64,000 nt of DNA, taken from positions 45,528,706 to 45,592,705 of the forward strand of contig CM036620.1 in NCBI GenBank assembly GCA_020746105.1. Reading direction: 5' to 3'. Every line of letters begins with the position of its first letter. The first letter of the stretch is position 1. The DNA comes from Trogon surrucura (lineage: Eukaryota; Chordata; Aves; Trogoniformes; Trogonidae). The notes beneath the pieces were generated by a model. That model saw nothing but the letters and a program-made list of their open reading frames with translations, ran no database searches and was not told where the DNA came from. Shown in pieces: positions 39,301-48,456 of the stretch. Both the position numbers and the translations under genes were made by a program.

Positions 39301-42033
39301 ACAAGTTAGCAGTTTTCACTTGTTCTTGGAACAAATAAGGATCATCTTTAAGGCCATCATCTCAATGAGAGGAGGGAAAAACACACTCTTGGTGTAATGA
39401 GCACACCTCTCACACTTTGACAACACTGTAAATAGTGCTCAGAACTGCCAAGTGTCAATGCAAACACACAAACAAAGTGTGTGATCCTGAGAGTGCCAAA
39501 CAGTGGCTTGAATCATCGTAACTAAAGGGTTGGGGCTATATCATACTAAGAAGGAAGTGTTCAGAGAACAAGAAGCTCACAGCAGAAAGAAGAAATTAAA
39601 GACATGCCCTCACACCTCTCCATGCCAAACCGAACTTTGACAGGTTAACAGAAATGCCAAGAAAGTCCTTCAGCTAATTTAAGCAATTATTTAAAATATC
39701 TCACAAAAGCAGATTCACAACATTCAAAACACCATCAGACTTTAAACTACCAGTTTAATGCATTCCCAACTACGTGACATTCACAGTGATGTTTTTGGAG
39801 AGGTATGCAACACACAATGCAGAACTACACCCAAAAAAAACCATTCTAGGGAAAGGGCTCCAGGAAGACAATAGTACTCTGAACCAAGAGATCGCAAGAT
39901 CTCCTTTTGTTAAATTATTCCCTAGCAACCCTATTTATTCAAAAGAGAACAAAAGCTGCTATTTACTTTTCTCATACAGAACTGTGTGTAAGTGGAGGTC
40001 CCTCAGAGCACCAACTTCACAGAGAGAAGAGCGCATCTGAAAAATGAGCAGAAGGCTTACATCAAAGAGAACATTAAAAGAAAAAACCCTTACTCAATTA
40101 CTTCTACTTAACATCACTGTGTTTGGCAAGATAATTCCCTCAACCCAGTGCACAGGAATGCAGGAGTGTGAAATGGGTATAAAACACTTAATTTCTGATT
40201 GAGCAGAGGCCAAGGCCTTGGCTAGCTGTCAAGCACACACAGGAAAATTAAGTTTATGGATTTAGGGCATCTGATCATCTACCTTAGGCTCATTTGTAAG
40301 TTCTAGAATTGCACACATGAAAGCTACTCTAGAAAACATTATAGCTAGCTGTAAAATAAGCAATTAAGGCTTACCCTTGCAATAACTCCTGACAATTTAT
40401 GAATAAAAATAATGGGAACTAAAGAAAGAGGAAAAAAAATCCTTATATTCTGGAGTAATTAGTCTGTAGAAAAGGCTATGTAAACAGTATTTCAAAGGAA
40501 AACACAGGAAAAGATTCTGTAATTAGAGGACAGGGCCTCCCTTTTTAGTTCTTTTTCATCCACCTAAGCTTCAAGTAAGCTGTAACGACATCTGAAAAAG
40601 GAAGACATTTCGTTCAGCTACTAGAAAAGGTCTACTTTAATGAAAAATTTAGTTGAGAATCCTAAAACGGAATACATCACCTCACATCTTTTCATAGGAC
40701 AATTATGATAGTCAGCTACATAACAATGTACAACTGTAGAACTGGTGGGCATCAGACTTTTTTCCCTTCTAAGTTTTTCCTCCGTTTTCTTATCTCTGAT
40801 GTCACGTGCATTATGTTCCAACTGTACCGTAGCAGGTTTTTTTTTCCCCCCGGTATCAAGTATTTTACAGAAGATCAACTATCAGTATTTTGTCACTTGA
40901 CTCGCAGAATTTAAGGTAAAAAAAAGAAGTAATGTGTTAAATAAATATAAATAAATAAATATAAATAAAATTTAAACATTTCCATCAATGCTCGTTCCCC
41001 AAAAGCCAAACACGAGATGTGTTCCTGATGACTTTCAATGCCAGCTTCTTCTTTTAAGTCTCTCGATTTTGTTTATGATGGCTACTGTATCAAAGGAACG
41101 TGGCATTTCCTTTACATTAGGCTTGTCAGCTTTCCCCTCATACAAGTACTGAGATATGGTCATTATCTATCCCTTACCGGGAGGAAAGGTTTTGAGAGAA
41201 ACAAAGAGAAAAATCAACCTTTCTTGCATAAAAATTACACTCTGTGCACTGAAAATTAACGATATTAAAATTTTTTTTCTGAGAAATAACCTACCAAACC
41301 TGTACGTATAAACACTGAAGAAACACTGTCCCTTCACCGAAGGTATTTCACTTTGACAACTACACTTGCTCGACATTCATTAACTGCGTACGGCTCACGC
41401 CGAGTCTCCCTTTGAAGAAACGACCAATACAAGACACCTGCTCGTTCTTCCTATCTGGATGATTTCAAAAGATAAACCCACCGGGCCCCTACCCTCACGA
41501 CTGGGCCTTCAGAGGCTTCAAGAAACGCTGCATCAACGGGGGAGCCCTCCCACGGCCGCCCACCTGCCTCTCCCGTTCTACCTTGCCCCGCTTAGAGCAC
41601 CCCCGGACCGGACCCGCTGCCGGAGGGAACCAGCTCCCCCGAGAGCAGCCGGGCCGTGCCCGCCGCCGCGGCTCTCCCCGCTCCTCCGAGGCCGGGGCCG
41701 GCCGCGTGGCGCAGGCCGCTACCGCCACCCCCTCGGCCCCGCCGGCCTGGCTGCCGTGCCCGTCCCGCTCCCCACAAGGGTCAAACCCCTCGGTAGGAGC
41801 GGCCCAGCCGAGGATGAGGAAAGTTGAGTCAGCCGGGTGAGACCGGTGCTCGTGGGAGAGGGAAGAGCTTAGAAACGGCACCGTGCGGCCCACACCCTCC
41901 CCCCGCGCCGGGCCCCTCCATGTCACTGCTCCCTGGACAGCAGGGAGGAGAGCCCCCAGGGCCGGGCCGGGCCGGGCCGGGCCCGGGCAGCGTACCCGTT
42001 CAGGTGCCGGCCAGACTGCTGGTGACCGCTCAT
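22266..42033 (-). CDS. DCTD: Deoxycytidylate (dCMP) deaminase, six coding exons
   Basis: DCTD converts dCMP to dUMP, the substrate of thymidylate synthase. It is a soluble, zinc-dependent hexamer regulated in known members by dCTP (activation) and dTTP (inhibition). The joined CDS is 573 nt, 190 residues: 42033-41996, 37527-37422, 36065-35930, 26252-26136, 24603-24507 and 22344-22266. Junction phases all agree. The zinc ligand and catalytic pair H96-A-E98 and the P-C122-N-E-C125 motif are intact; human equivalents are H84, E86, C110 and C113. The glycine-rich [13 protein letters not shown] loop is present at about residues 63-75, and the end ISFDSINSR-like segment reads [15 protein letters not shown]. 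The body follows human DCTD closely, and the total is close to the human isoforms (178 and 189). Donors are GTAAG except intron 1 (GTACG). The 13-residue N-terminus is the least certain part. No break or missing key residue was found. Confidence 0.95.
23812..24002 (-). mobile_element. tRNA/CR1 chimeric SINE, copy B (full length)
   Basis: A complete copy of about 190 bp lies in DCTD intron 5, in the same orientation as the gene. On the minus strand it reads a tRNA-Ile-like head with an A box (TAGCTCAGTGGG) and a B box (GGTTCAATTCC), then the family linker, then the CR1 tail with two terminal ATTCTATGA units. It differs from copy C by a handful of point changes, so the insertions are of broadly similar age. 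No clear target-site duplication was seen, as expected for CR1-mobilised elements. Confidence 0.9.
24082..24158 (-). mobile_element. Short old CR1 tail
   Basis: The plus strand reads a CR1 3' end in reverse: GATCACAGGATAATTCAGG, then a GGGACCTCAGGAGATCATC block, then CAGGGCCAGC. It sits only 80 bp from SINE copy B in DCTD intron 5. It is more diverged than the SINE tail and belongs to another CR1 subfamily. Confidence 0.75.
24507..24603 (-). CDS. DCTD: DCTD coding exon 5
   Basis: 97 nt encoding the rest of G133 to the first two bases of R165: [13 protein letters not shown] followed by [18 protein letters not shown]. Human DCTD has SDEATAARLLFNMAGVTF in the second half. Acceptor TTTTAG, donor GTAAG. 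Confidence 0.96.
26136..26252 (-). CDS. DCTD: DCTD coding exon 4 (zinc and catalytic site)
   Basis: 117 nt encoding the rest of V94 to the first base of G133. It contains [11 protein letters not shown], with zinc-binding His96 and proton-shuttle Glu98, and [12 protein letters not shown], with the zinc cysteines 122 and 125. All four residues needed for cytidine-deaminase-fold chemistry are present. Acceptor AATCAG, donor GTAAG. Confidence 0.97.
28995..29112 (-). mobile_element. CR1 LINE 3' end fragment
   Basis: In reverse orientation it carries the terminal TCATAGAATCATAGAAT repeat, then the GGAAGGG...CATCTAATCCAACC block, and the CATGGGCAGGGATGCC and CAGGCTACTCAAGGCC motifs typical of CR1. 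The last motif separates it from the SINE tails, which read CAGGCAACACGTGAG at that point. Strongly 5'-truncated, in DCTD intron 3. Confidence 0.85.
33312..33353. repeat. (TA)21 microsatellite
   Basis: A perfect TA dinucleotide run of 42 bases lies in DCTD intron 3. Such runs vary in length between individuals. No other role is suggested. Confidence 0.95.
34571..34800 (+). mobile_element. CR1 LINE 3' end
   Basis: The sequence matches the CR1 end from the conserved NMRKNFF coding block (AACATGAGGAAAAACTTTTT) through the GAGCACTGG...GGCTGCCC block and the TTGGACTAGATGATCTCT motif to the terminal GATTCTATGA. A T-rich tract precedes it. It is opposite in orientation to DCTD, in intron 3, and moderately diverged. 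Confidence 0.9.
35930..36065 (-). CDS. DCTD: DCTD coding exon 3
   Basis: 136 nt encoding residues 49-93 and the first base of V94. It carries [19 protein letters not shown] and the [11 protein letters not shown] loop, which binds nucleotide in known family members. Compared with the human sequence as I recall it, the segment after PW reads ARTAAHK instead of RRTAENK. Acceptor TCTAG, donor GTAAG. Confidence 0.96.
37422..37527 (-). CDS. DCTD: DCTD coding exon 2
   Basis: 106 nt encoding the tail of a split glycine codon and residues 14-48, including [20 protein letters not shown] and the [11 protein letters not shown] segment that is almost identical to human DCTD. The acceptor is TTTCAG and the donor GTAAG, with the exon ending in phase 0. 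Reading upstream through the acceptor stays open for a hydrophobic stretch, but the clean acceptor favours splicing. Confidence 0.95.
38735..39196 (-). mobile_element. CR1 LINE 3' portion with part of the reverse-transcriptase ORF
   Basis: On the minus strand, 39192-38938 is open and translates to the CR1 ORF2 C-terminus: [20 protein letters not shown], then [19 protein letters not shown], followed by a recognisable [19 protein letters not shown] block. The 3' UTR with the ACTAGACCAGGTTGCTC (plus strand) block and the terminal TCATAGAATCATAGAAT repeat follow. 5'-truncated, same orientation as DCTD, in intron 1. Confidence 0.93.
40939..40970. repeat. ATAA-type simple repeat
   Basis: An imperfect run of AAATA/ATAA units lies in DCTD intron 1. 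No function is evident. Confidence 0.8.
41959..41983 (+). repeat. (GGGCC)5 repeat
   Basis: Five pentamers lie on the plus strand, followed by a further GGG run at 41985-41987. They start 12 bases inside DCTD intron 1, so the transcript would carry GGCCC units. The repeat is quadruplex-prone on the template strand. Confidence 0.85.
41996..42033 (-). CDS. DCTD: DCTD coding exon 1 (start codon, 13-residue N-terminus)
   Basis: Exon 2 opens with a split codon and has no in-frame start of its own, so the ATG must lie upstream. In the CpG island, the minus strand gives ATG at 42033-42031 with G at -3. Twelve codons and two bases ([12 protein letters not shown] + GG) follow, then a GTACG donor at 41995. 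The last two bases join the C of exon 2 to make glycine and continue in frame into NEASCKKR. Mammalian N-termini are different in sequence, so this exon rests on frame, donor and promoter position only. Confidence 0.65.
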
Positions 42034-42062
42034 CACGCCGCGGCCCCGGTCTCTTTTGCCTC

Positions 42063-42073
42063 TTGGCGCCAAA
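42063..42073 (-). promoter_or_regulatory. DCTD: Palindromic E2F-type site
   Basis: On the minus strand it reads TTTGGCGCCAA, an exact match to the E2F consensus TTTSSCGC with a symmetric GGCGCC core. It ends 29 bases upstream of the DCTD start codon. E2F control is typical of S-phase nucleotide-synthesis genes. Function is inferred. Confidence 0.6.
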
Positions 42074-42124
42074 GCGGGAGCGGGCGGGGAAAGGGGCGGG
42101 CGGCGGGGAGGGGCGCAGCGGGGG

Positions 42125-42134
42125 TTGGCGGGAA
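42125..42134 (-). promoter_or_regulatory. DCTD: Second E2F-type site
   Basis: On the minus strand it reads TTCCCGCCAA, the other common form of the E2F site, about 90 bases upstream of the ATG. Two GC boxes lie between it and the first site. Confidence 0.45.
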
Positions 42135-42168
42135 GGGGTGCCCCGCCGCCAGGGCGCGGGCCAGGCGT

Positions 42169-42197
42169 GGGGGCTGGGGCTGGGGCTGGGGCTGGGG
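42169..42197 (+). repeat. GGGGCT repeat with G-quadruplex potential
   Basis: Five G-runs of four or five bases, each separated by CT, lie on the plus strand, which is the template strand for DCTD. They are followed by GCGGCT-type degenerate units to about 42215. Short loops and long G-runs predict a stable quadruplex. It lies about 140 bp upstream of the ATG. Confidence 0.8.
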
Positions 42198-42300
42198 CTG
42201 CGGCTGCGGCTGGAGCGGCGGGGGTGAGGCCGGCGGTGTGTGGTTTTAACGCACCTGCAGCGCCCGGCAGCTGAGCTTTCTGAGCCGGAGGAGGTGGCTC

Positions 42301-45300
42301 CCACTGTGAGCCTCCGCGGTACTTTAAATGAGTTATTTTAAATCTGTGTTCTTCCAGCTCTCAGTTTTCTGACAGATGCTGCTTCACACCTTATGCTTTG
42401 GCACAGGCGTGCAGGTTTTCGCCCAGCTTGCGCTCCTGAGGTAAATGCTATTTATTAAAAGCTTGGCATTAACATATTAAAACGTCTAAAAATCGGGTTT
42501 TGTCTTCTCTGGATATGAAATTGATGTGGAAAGTGAGTTACGGTTTATTAACACCTCCAGCTGCTGCCAGGTTTTAGAAATCTCCCAGGATGCTCAGGTA
42601 GCTGAACGTGTATATATAGCCCATTACTGGGCAAGGTAAGTGGTATAATAATAAATATTAAATGTTGGTATGGTGTGTTCGTGTTCCTTCTGTGAGGAGC
42701 TGCCTACCATGGCTGGCTGGTTGCGGCCCAGGCCTGCCTTAATGGAAGCACTCAAGTGGGAGCGAGGTACAGATGTTCGCTCCACGGGGCTGTGAGACAT
42801 GGGGTGAAGAGTGCCCACACCCACCTGCACATGTCCGATTCGGTCCCCACTGGAGGCAGTGAGAGGTGCAACAAACTCAGTGAAAGCAGTGATGGACGAA
42901 AGGAAAACACTTGCCTCTGAGAGCATTGTCAAGAGAGGTTTGTGTGCGCAAGCAGTGTGCTGCACCGCTGATCTGAACGTGGTCAACAGACACGGCTGAG
43001 ATAATGGTTTCCTGTAGCCTGGTCAAAAATCTTCATCTCAGGTTAGGAAAAAAGATGTTTTGGGGAAACTGGGCACATGGTAGTCCTATACCAGGAGCTG
43101 TCTACCCTTACTCACCTTATGTATAATGAACTGCACAGATGAGTACACCAGGTAAGTTAGGACACCACTCCATGTGCAGGAAGACAGTTAAGTCAAGGAA
43201 CCTGTCATGCTCATAATTTTGTTTGAAGCTATGCCAAAAGAGAGCGAGCCTGCAGTGATCAAAACAGAGGAAACCATTGCTAATATGTTTTCATATTTAG
43301 ATTGCTGTATCAGCTAGCTATCTTTTTAAAAAAAAAAAAATTGACAAACCATCAAGTATGGAAGCGTTACTTAATTTCACAGATACTCCTATTCAGTTGT
43401 AACCAGAAAACTTGGCAAAAGCAGCCTGTTATATTTCAGCTGACAAGCTTTTCAGCCCTCAGAGTGGGAAAACATGTAACTATTTCAGTTTGCAAGACTT
43501 CCATTATCACCATTTCATATGGACAACAAATGTTCATGTACGGTTTGTTAATGAATGAAAAGGAACAATTTAAATGCAAGAAAAAGAAATTTAATGAAAG
43601 TACCATCACTCAGGAAAGCGTAAGCTGAAGGTGAAATGAAAGGCCTGATTATGGTTGATCACGAAGAGTGTTAAAGAGCACTCATGTAATTAATCTGGAG
43701 AAAAAACCTGCATAATTTGGTTCAAAAAGTTTTCTGCTGTCTGTGTATGTGTTTCTGCACTCTTGAAATATGAATTAAAATTAATAATGCTACAATTACC
43801 CATGCTAAATTTGTTATTTTTCATAATTAAGATGCTGAGGACAAACCATAACAACTACTAACCTTTAAAAAGCAGTGCTTATATGCTGATCATACACAGT
43901 GAATAATGGATTTTCTATTCTATGATTAGGAGTTCTTACAAACTATTTCTTTCCTCTGAATTGATCACATTTTCCAGCTAATATCTATAAATCAGCTAGA
44001 ACCAAATTCAAAATAATACAATCCCCATTTCTCAAAAAGAAACTAAACTAAGATTCTCTCTCCTTGCTCTCCCATCATAGAAGAAAATACCATGTACTGC
44101 AGAATAACTGCTTATATTATTAAGCACTGAGGTTTTTAATTTCGGAGTGCAGTTTTAAACTTTCTATAAAATTAAATGAGAATGGTACTGTTTTACAAAT
44201 GCAAAAATTAAATGTTTTTGTCATGCCTAGCAAATAAGTTTCCATAATAATTTTAAACTACTCTTATATCTCCATCTCTTAGGTCCCCAAATGTATTTTT
44301 TTTTTTATTTTTCAGAGGTTGGGGACTCTTCTGAAGTCTTGTTCTTCCTCAAAAGACAAACCAGTAGCATTCCACATTTCTAATAATCTGGCACTAATAC
44401 ATGGCCTGACTGGTGGAATTTTAGTTAGTAAAATGTCACGTTTTCTATAAACCTAGCCCCATTTTGGTTTTCTCCTGTTGTGGTGTTTTGTTGGGTTTTT
44501 TTAGAATTATACTGAAAACTTCTCTTATGGACAAGTTGTGACTGCTCTTCTGACAACATGTTACGGAAGTGGTACCTGACACGACAGCCTCTTTCTTCAG
44601 GCACGCATCGGAAATAGGTTATGTCGTTACAGATACCCAGAGAAAGTTACACCTGGACTAGGCCAGATTTAGGCCAGGATTCCATGGTCTAAACACAGGG
44701 TTGCACTGAGGGCAGGTAGCTTGGCTTGCTACAGGTGTGGGGCAAAATCTCGGTAGGTTCCGTAAGACTTCTCTGGCAGCTGCCTGCTTTGCAAAAGCAG
44801 CAGCTCCTCTGCATCTGCTCTCTGAATCCTCCTTTCACTCCACCTTATGCTTCGATCTAGAAGCTCATTTGCACCCTTTGTCTGTCTCAGGACCGTTCCA
44901 AGCTCTGCGACAGAACTGGAATGCTTTGAGTCAAAGCCCCTGTTAAGACAGGTGTGCACTCAAATGGACTGAATTTCTTTTTATTTTGTCTCTGACACTC
45001 TAGCCCTGTCCTTACGTGTTCCCCTTTTATTCCACAGAGGGAGGATGAAAGTGAAGAAGCATTGGGTATCTCAGGTAGTCTTTTATAGGTTATTTTTGTT
45101 TGTCTCTCATTTCCTAGGTGAAAGTCCCGAGTGTGTATTATCACCTTGCTGTCTAGATGTCAATAAACAATCTGAGCCAATTCCAAATATTCTATATGCT
45201 CTTATTAATGAGAAGTGGTACAAGTTTGAAAGACATGCTAAATATATAACCATCTGTCAGGATGCTTATATTTTTAGCTTACTGCCTCTCAGACTTTATA

Positions 45301-46589
45301 TCTACTTTTTGTCAATTTTGAAAAAAGCAAACTAAGTCGAATTTGGGGAAACCCCAGGTTTCAGACCCCCTCCCCACTTTCTTGTTGTTTGCCAACAGAC
45401 TCTTTTAATTTTATTGGCAAGCAGGATCTCTCCCTAAATGTAGCATATGTATAAGTTGTCACTCAGAGAGCAATGTTTGCTATTTGCCCGGATAGGGAGT
45501 ATGCAGTTTGGTAGACCACTCTGAAATCATTCTCAAAACTTAAGGGAAAAGTAAGAAGAAATTGCTAATGAGCTGCTGTCTTTTTGTCTAAGAGAATGAA
45601 TTTTTCAGAAACTAATTACTAGATTTTGAGAGAAAGACAGATAAATGAATAAATATGACAATATGTCTTTATATCTTAACATCTGGTTGTTATCTGTCTT
45701 TCAGAGAAGTACTGCTCGCTGACAGGATAATTTTCATAGTTAGAGAAGGGGATTAATTTTTAAGCAAGTCTCATCTTCCAAATTTTTTTTCCAAGGAGGA
45801 ATTTCTACTTGAGTTAAACTTTTCCTCCTATACTTGCTTACACACCGAGAACATATTAAATACAAATGCAGCTGCTGGTATATGCTGCATTTCTATAGTT
45901 AATTTAATCAAATATGAATTTATGGCTATTTCACCCATTGAATGAGGTTTGTTCCAATGTCAGACTTTGTTCTGTGAATGAAGCCCTATTGCTGGAACTC
46001 CCTTGATGGAAGACCCAAACAGGGTTAGCTGCAGCAGCCTGTTGGTAAACCAGCCCACTAATAAACTCTTAGATTTTTGTGTTGTAGCATTTGGTACAGG
46101 GAGCATAAGCATTTCACAGTTGCTACAGGAGTTTTAACTTCAGCATGTAATTCTTACCACTACATAATTTTGGAACTACTTTATTAATTAGAAAGGCGGC
46201 TTAGTACCAGCCCTTGATCAAAACCAAATAGAATGGTATCATGGTAATTTTGGCACAGATGCAAACCTGTTGCAAATGAAATATTTTCCAACTCAGATGC
46301 CAAAATTCAGGACATCAAAATCTGTGTCTAGATGTCTACATTTTTACAGATTTATAAACACTGAATGCCAGAAACTCTTGTGCATTATGAGTGTCTCTGA
46401 CAGAATCCAGCCAGTACTAAGGATTTTTTTGTGATTTTCATGTCCTAATGGAAATCTGTTTCTCTTCGCTATTAGATTTCAATGGCTTGTGTACTACCTT
46501 GCCTTTCTATAGCATCTGTTCCTTGAAAACTGGAATCAAGTGCAGATTTAAGTGTTCTTTCTTCCTATCAAAGTGAGACACTATTTTGA
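42301..46589. other. Gene-free DNA upstream of DCTD
   Basis: After the CpG island the sequence becomes AT-rich. No exon with a recognisable product, RNA gene or classified repeat was found. Open frames up to about 120 codons (42624-42986, 43302-43628) show no motif. Confidence 0.5.
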
Positions 46590-48456
46590 CTATCACATTG
46601 TCAGTCTTCCAGACTCAAAATTTCTGCAGTTTACTAACTCCTTGAATCCAGAACTCCCTAAATCCAGTTTCTTACCTTGGTGAATAGCTGTTAAGAGTTT
46701 TCTCTGCAAACTGTCATTTGTTTCTACTTTATTCTGACTGGGATCACAAATGAGTGTATAAATAATACTCTTTAAACAGTCTTTGGTTCCATTTTTGACA
46801 TTACAGCTATTTTTCATCTCAGGTAAAATTTTGACTGTTTCCTTGTTTTATTCATACTGATGGTTCTAGTTAATAGGCAAATATTATCTTCCCAGTGCCC
46901 TTATCACCATGTCATTTCTCTGATAACAGTATCTTCTCCAGTTAAATTTCTTCTTTCTGCATGTTATTTGCTGATGCTTTCTGTGGGCTTTTTTCTGATG
47001 CTTTCTTTTTCTTTTTTTTTTTTTTAATGTATCTGTGTCTCTGACTAGTCCTCTGCTTTTGAAACTCTTTGTTCCACTCACAACTGCCCTTGCAACCAGA
47101 TTCTCTGTTTTATGCAAGCTAATGCAATTGACAGGACAAAAAGGCAGAAGACAGAGCACGTGATCTTTTCTCCTGTCTCCATCCAGAACTGGAAATCCCA
47201 GGTAATATTGCTAAATTGTCCTGTGGAAAGTAAACTCGGACATTAAGTCTCAGACTGCAAGTCTTATGTCAATCCTAGTGTTTTCTTCCAAAATATGAAT
47301 TACCTTCTTTGCCCACCCATACTAGTCATGATCACAGATATTCCCTAATTAGAAGTGAGAAATCAATCTTCTGCTTTCAGTATAAAATTGCACTTTCTTG
47401 GCATGCTGCTTCTGTACTTAGCACTTGCCTACATACTTCACAGCTTTCTATTTCTTCTGTTACCTTCCCCTTACTTTTCAAGGCTATTTTTAATATCTAA
47501 GAAGATTATTTTCTATTTCCATCCCTTCTGCTTTGGCATGACTTTCCTATCATGAAGCAGTAGCTTTTCACATCACTTCCATGAACTTCCCCTAAGTCCC
47601 AAAATCCGTTGCAGTGTATCAACTTGCAAAAACTCGAACTGGACAATAACATTACTTGTAATCACTACGTCAAACACATTCTGAAAAAAGAAACCTTTAC
47701 TCTTCCATCAGACAAAAATAACCATGAATACAAGTATTCCTTCCTATCTGGGCAGCTAGTTTGTTCTTTGTAGTATTTTATTTTCTTCTCCTGATAAAAA
47801 TTCCTTTTATGCTTGTCTCCTTTAACTCTGTGGAGTTTCTCTCCAAGTTTGTTCTTGTTCTTCACACATTTTCCTTTGTTTATGATAAGCTTTAGATTTC
47901 TTCTGTAGAAAGTTTTCCTATATTTATGTGTAATTTCCTGTCATTTATCTTAGCTGTATCTTTAGATTTCATTATTATGGTGTAATAATACTTAAATCTT
48001 TGTATAAAAGCTGAAATACGAATCATTTTCTCACATCTTTATATGGGATTTATATGGTTTTTAAGTAAATGTGCTAAATCCATTCTGTGGTAAGAGATGA
48101 ATTACCCTTTCAGCTAACCTGTGGACTGAGGTAAAAAAATAAAAAGGCAAATCTGTCTGGATTCTAGGATATACCGCTTTAGCTAGCAAAATTAAACTAA
48201 GTTAGAAGAAGCAAAAAGAACCAAAGGCATCTTCCTTAATAATAACTGCTCCATTCCTAGGACATAGCACCAAGAGAACTGTGAAACGGGAGGCACGAAG
48301 CCTTCGTTTTGTAACATCCTGAGTGTTAGCTTGGGAGCAGGGCAGAGGGAGCTCAGGTGTCACTATCATATGTGACTTCCTTTCATCCCTTCCGACTAAG
48401 TTCTGGCTGTTTCCTAAACTCATTGAACTAATTACAGAAGAGCAGCTAACAGCCAT
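46590..48456 (-). other. A-rich block with coding-like fragments, unidentified
   Basis: The minus strand of this block is A-rich and yields several protein-like stretches in sequence: about 48456-48202 (84 codons, with VTPELPLPCSQ and KRRLRASRF), about 47940-47665 (over 90 codons open, Lys-rich, with KLGEKLHRVKGDKHKRNF), about 47483-47374 (with IESCEVCRQVL), about 47159-46884 and 46817-46593 (with ETNDSLQRKLLTAIHQ). They are in different frames and separated by stops. It could be a decayed gene or processed pseudogene, or simply A-rich sequence, which tends to look Lys-rich. I do not recognise a family and assign no function. Confidence 0.25.

Larger units (their letters stand above)
37528..41995 (-). 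other. DCTD: DCTD intron 1
   Basis: This intron separates the CpG-island first coding exon from the conserved body. It carries a CR1 insertion at 38735-39196 and an ATAA-rich run at 40939-40970. Its first 40 or so bases after the donor contain the GGCCC-type repeat. The rest is AT-rich with nothing recognised. Confidence 0.65.
41530..42300 (-). promoter_or_regulatory. DCTD: DCTD CpG-island promoter
   Basis: A dense GC- and CpG-rich block sits in otherwise AT-rich DNA and contains the inferred first coding exon. It has GC boxes (GGGCGG at 42082-42087 and GGGGCGGG at 42093-42100), no TATA box at the expected place, and E2F-type sites just upstream of the ATG. This is the usual picture of a housekeeping or cell-cycle promoter. 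Long open frames through the island on both strands (up to 269 codons) come from the lack of AT-rich stop codons. Whether it also fires rightward is unknown. The edges are approximate. Confidence 0.85.

Noticed and set aside
41495-42304. 269-codon open frame on the minus strand, and several plus-strand frames, across the CpG island
   Set aside because: GC-rich DNA lacks stop codons, so long frames in all directions are expected. The translations are Pro/Arg/Gly/Ala-rich with no motif, and the DCTD start lies in a different frame.
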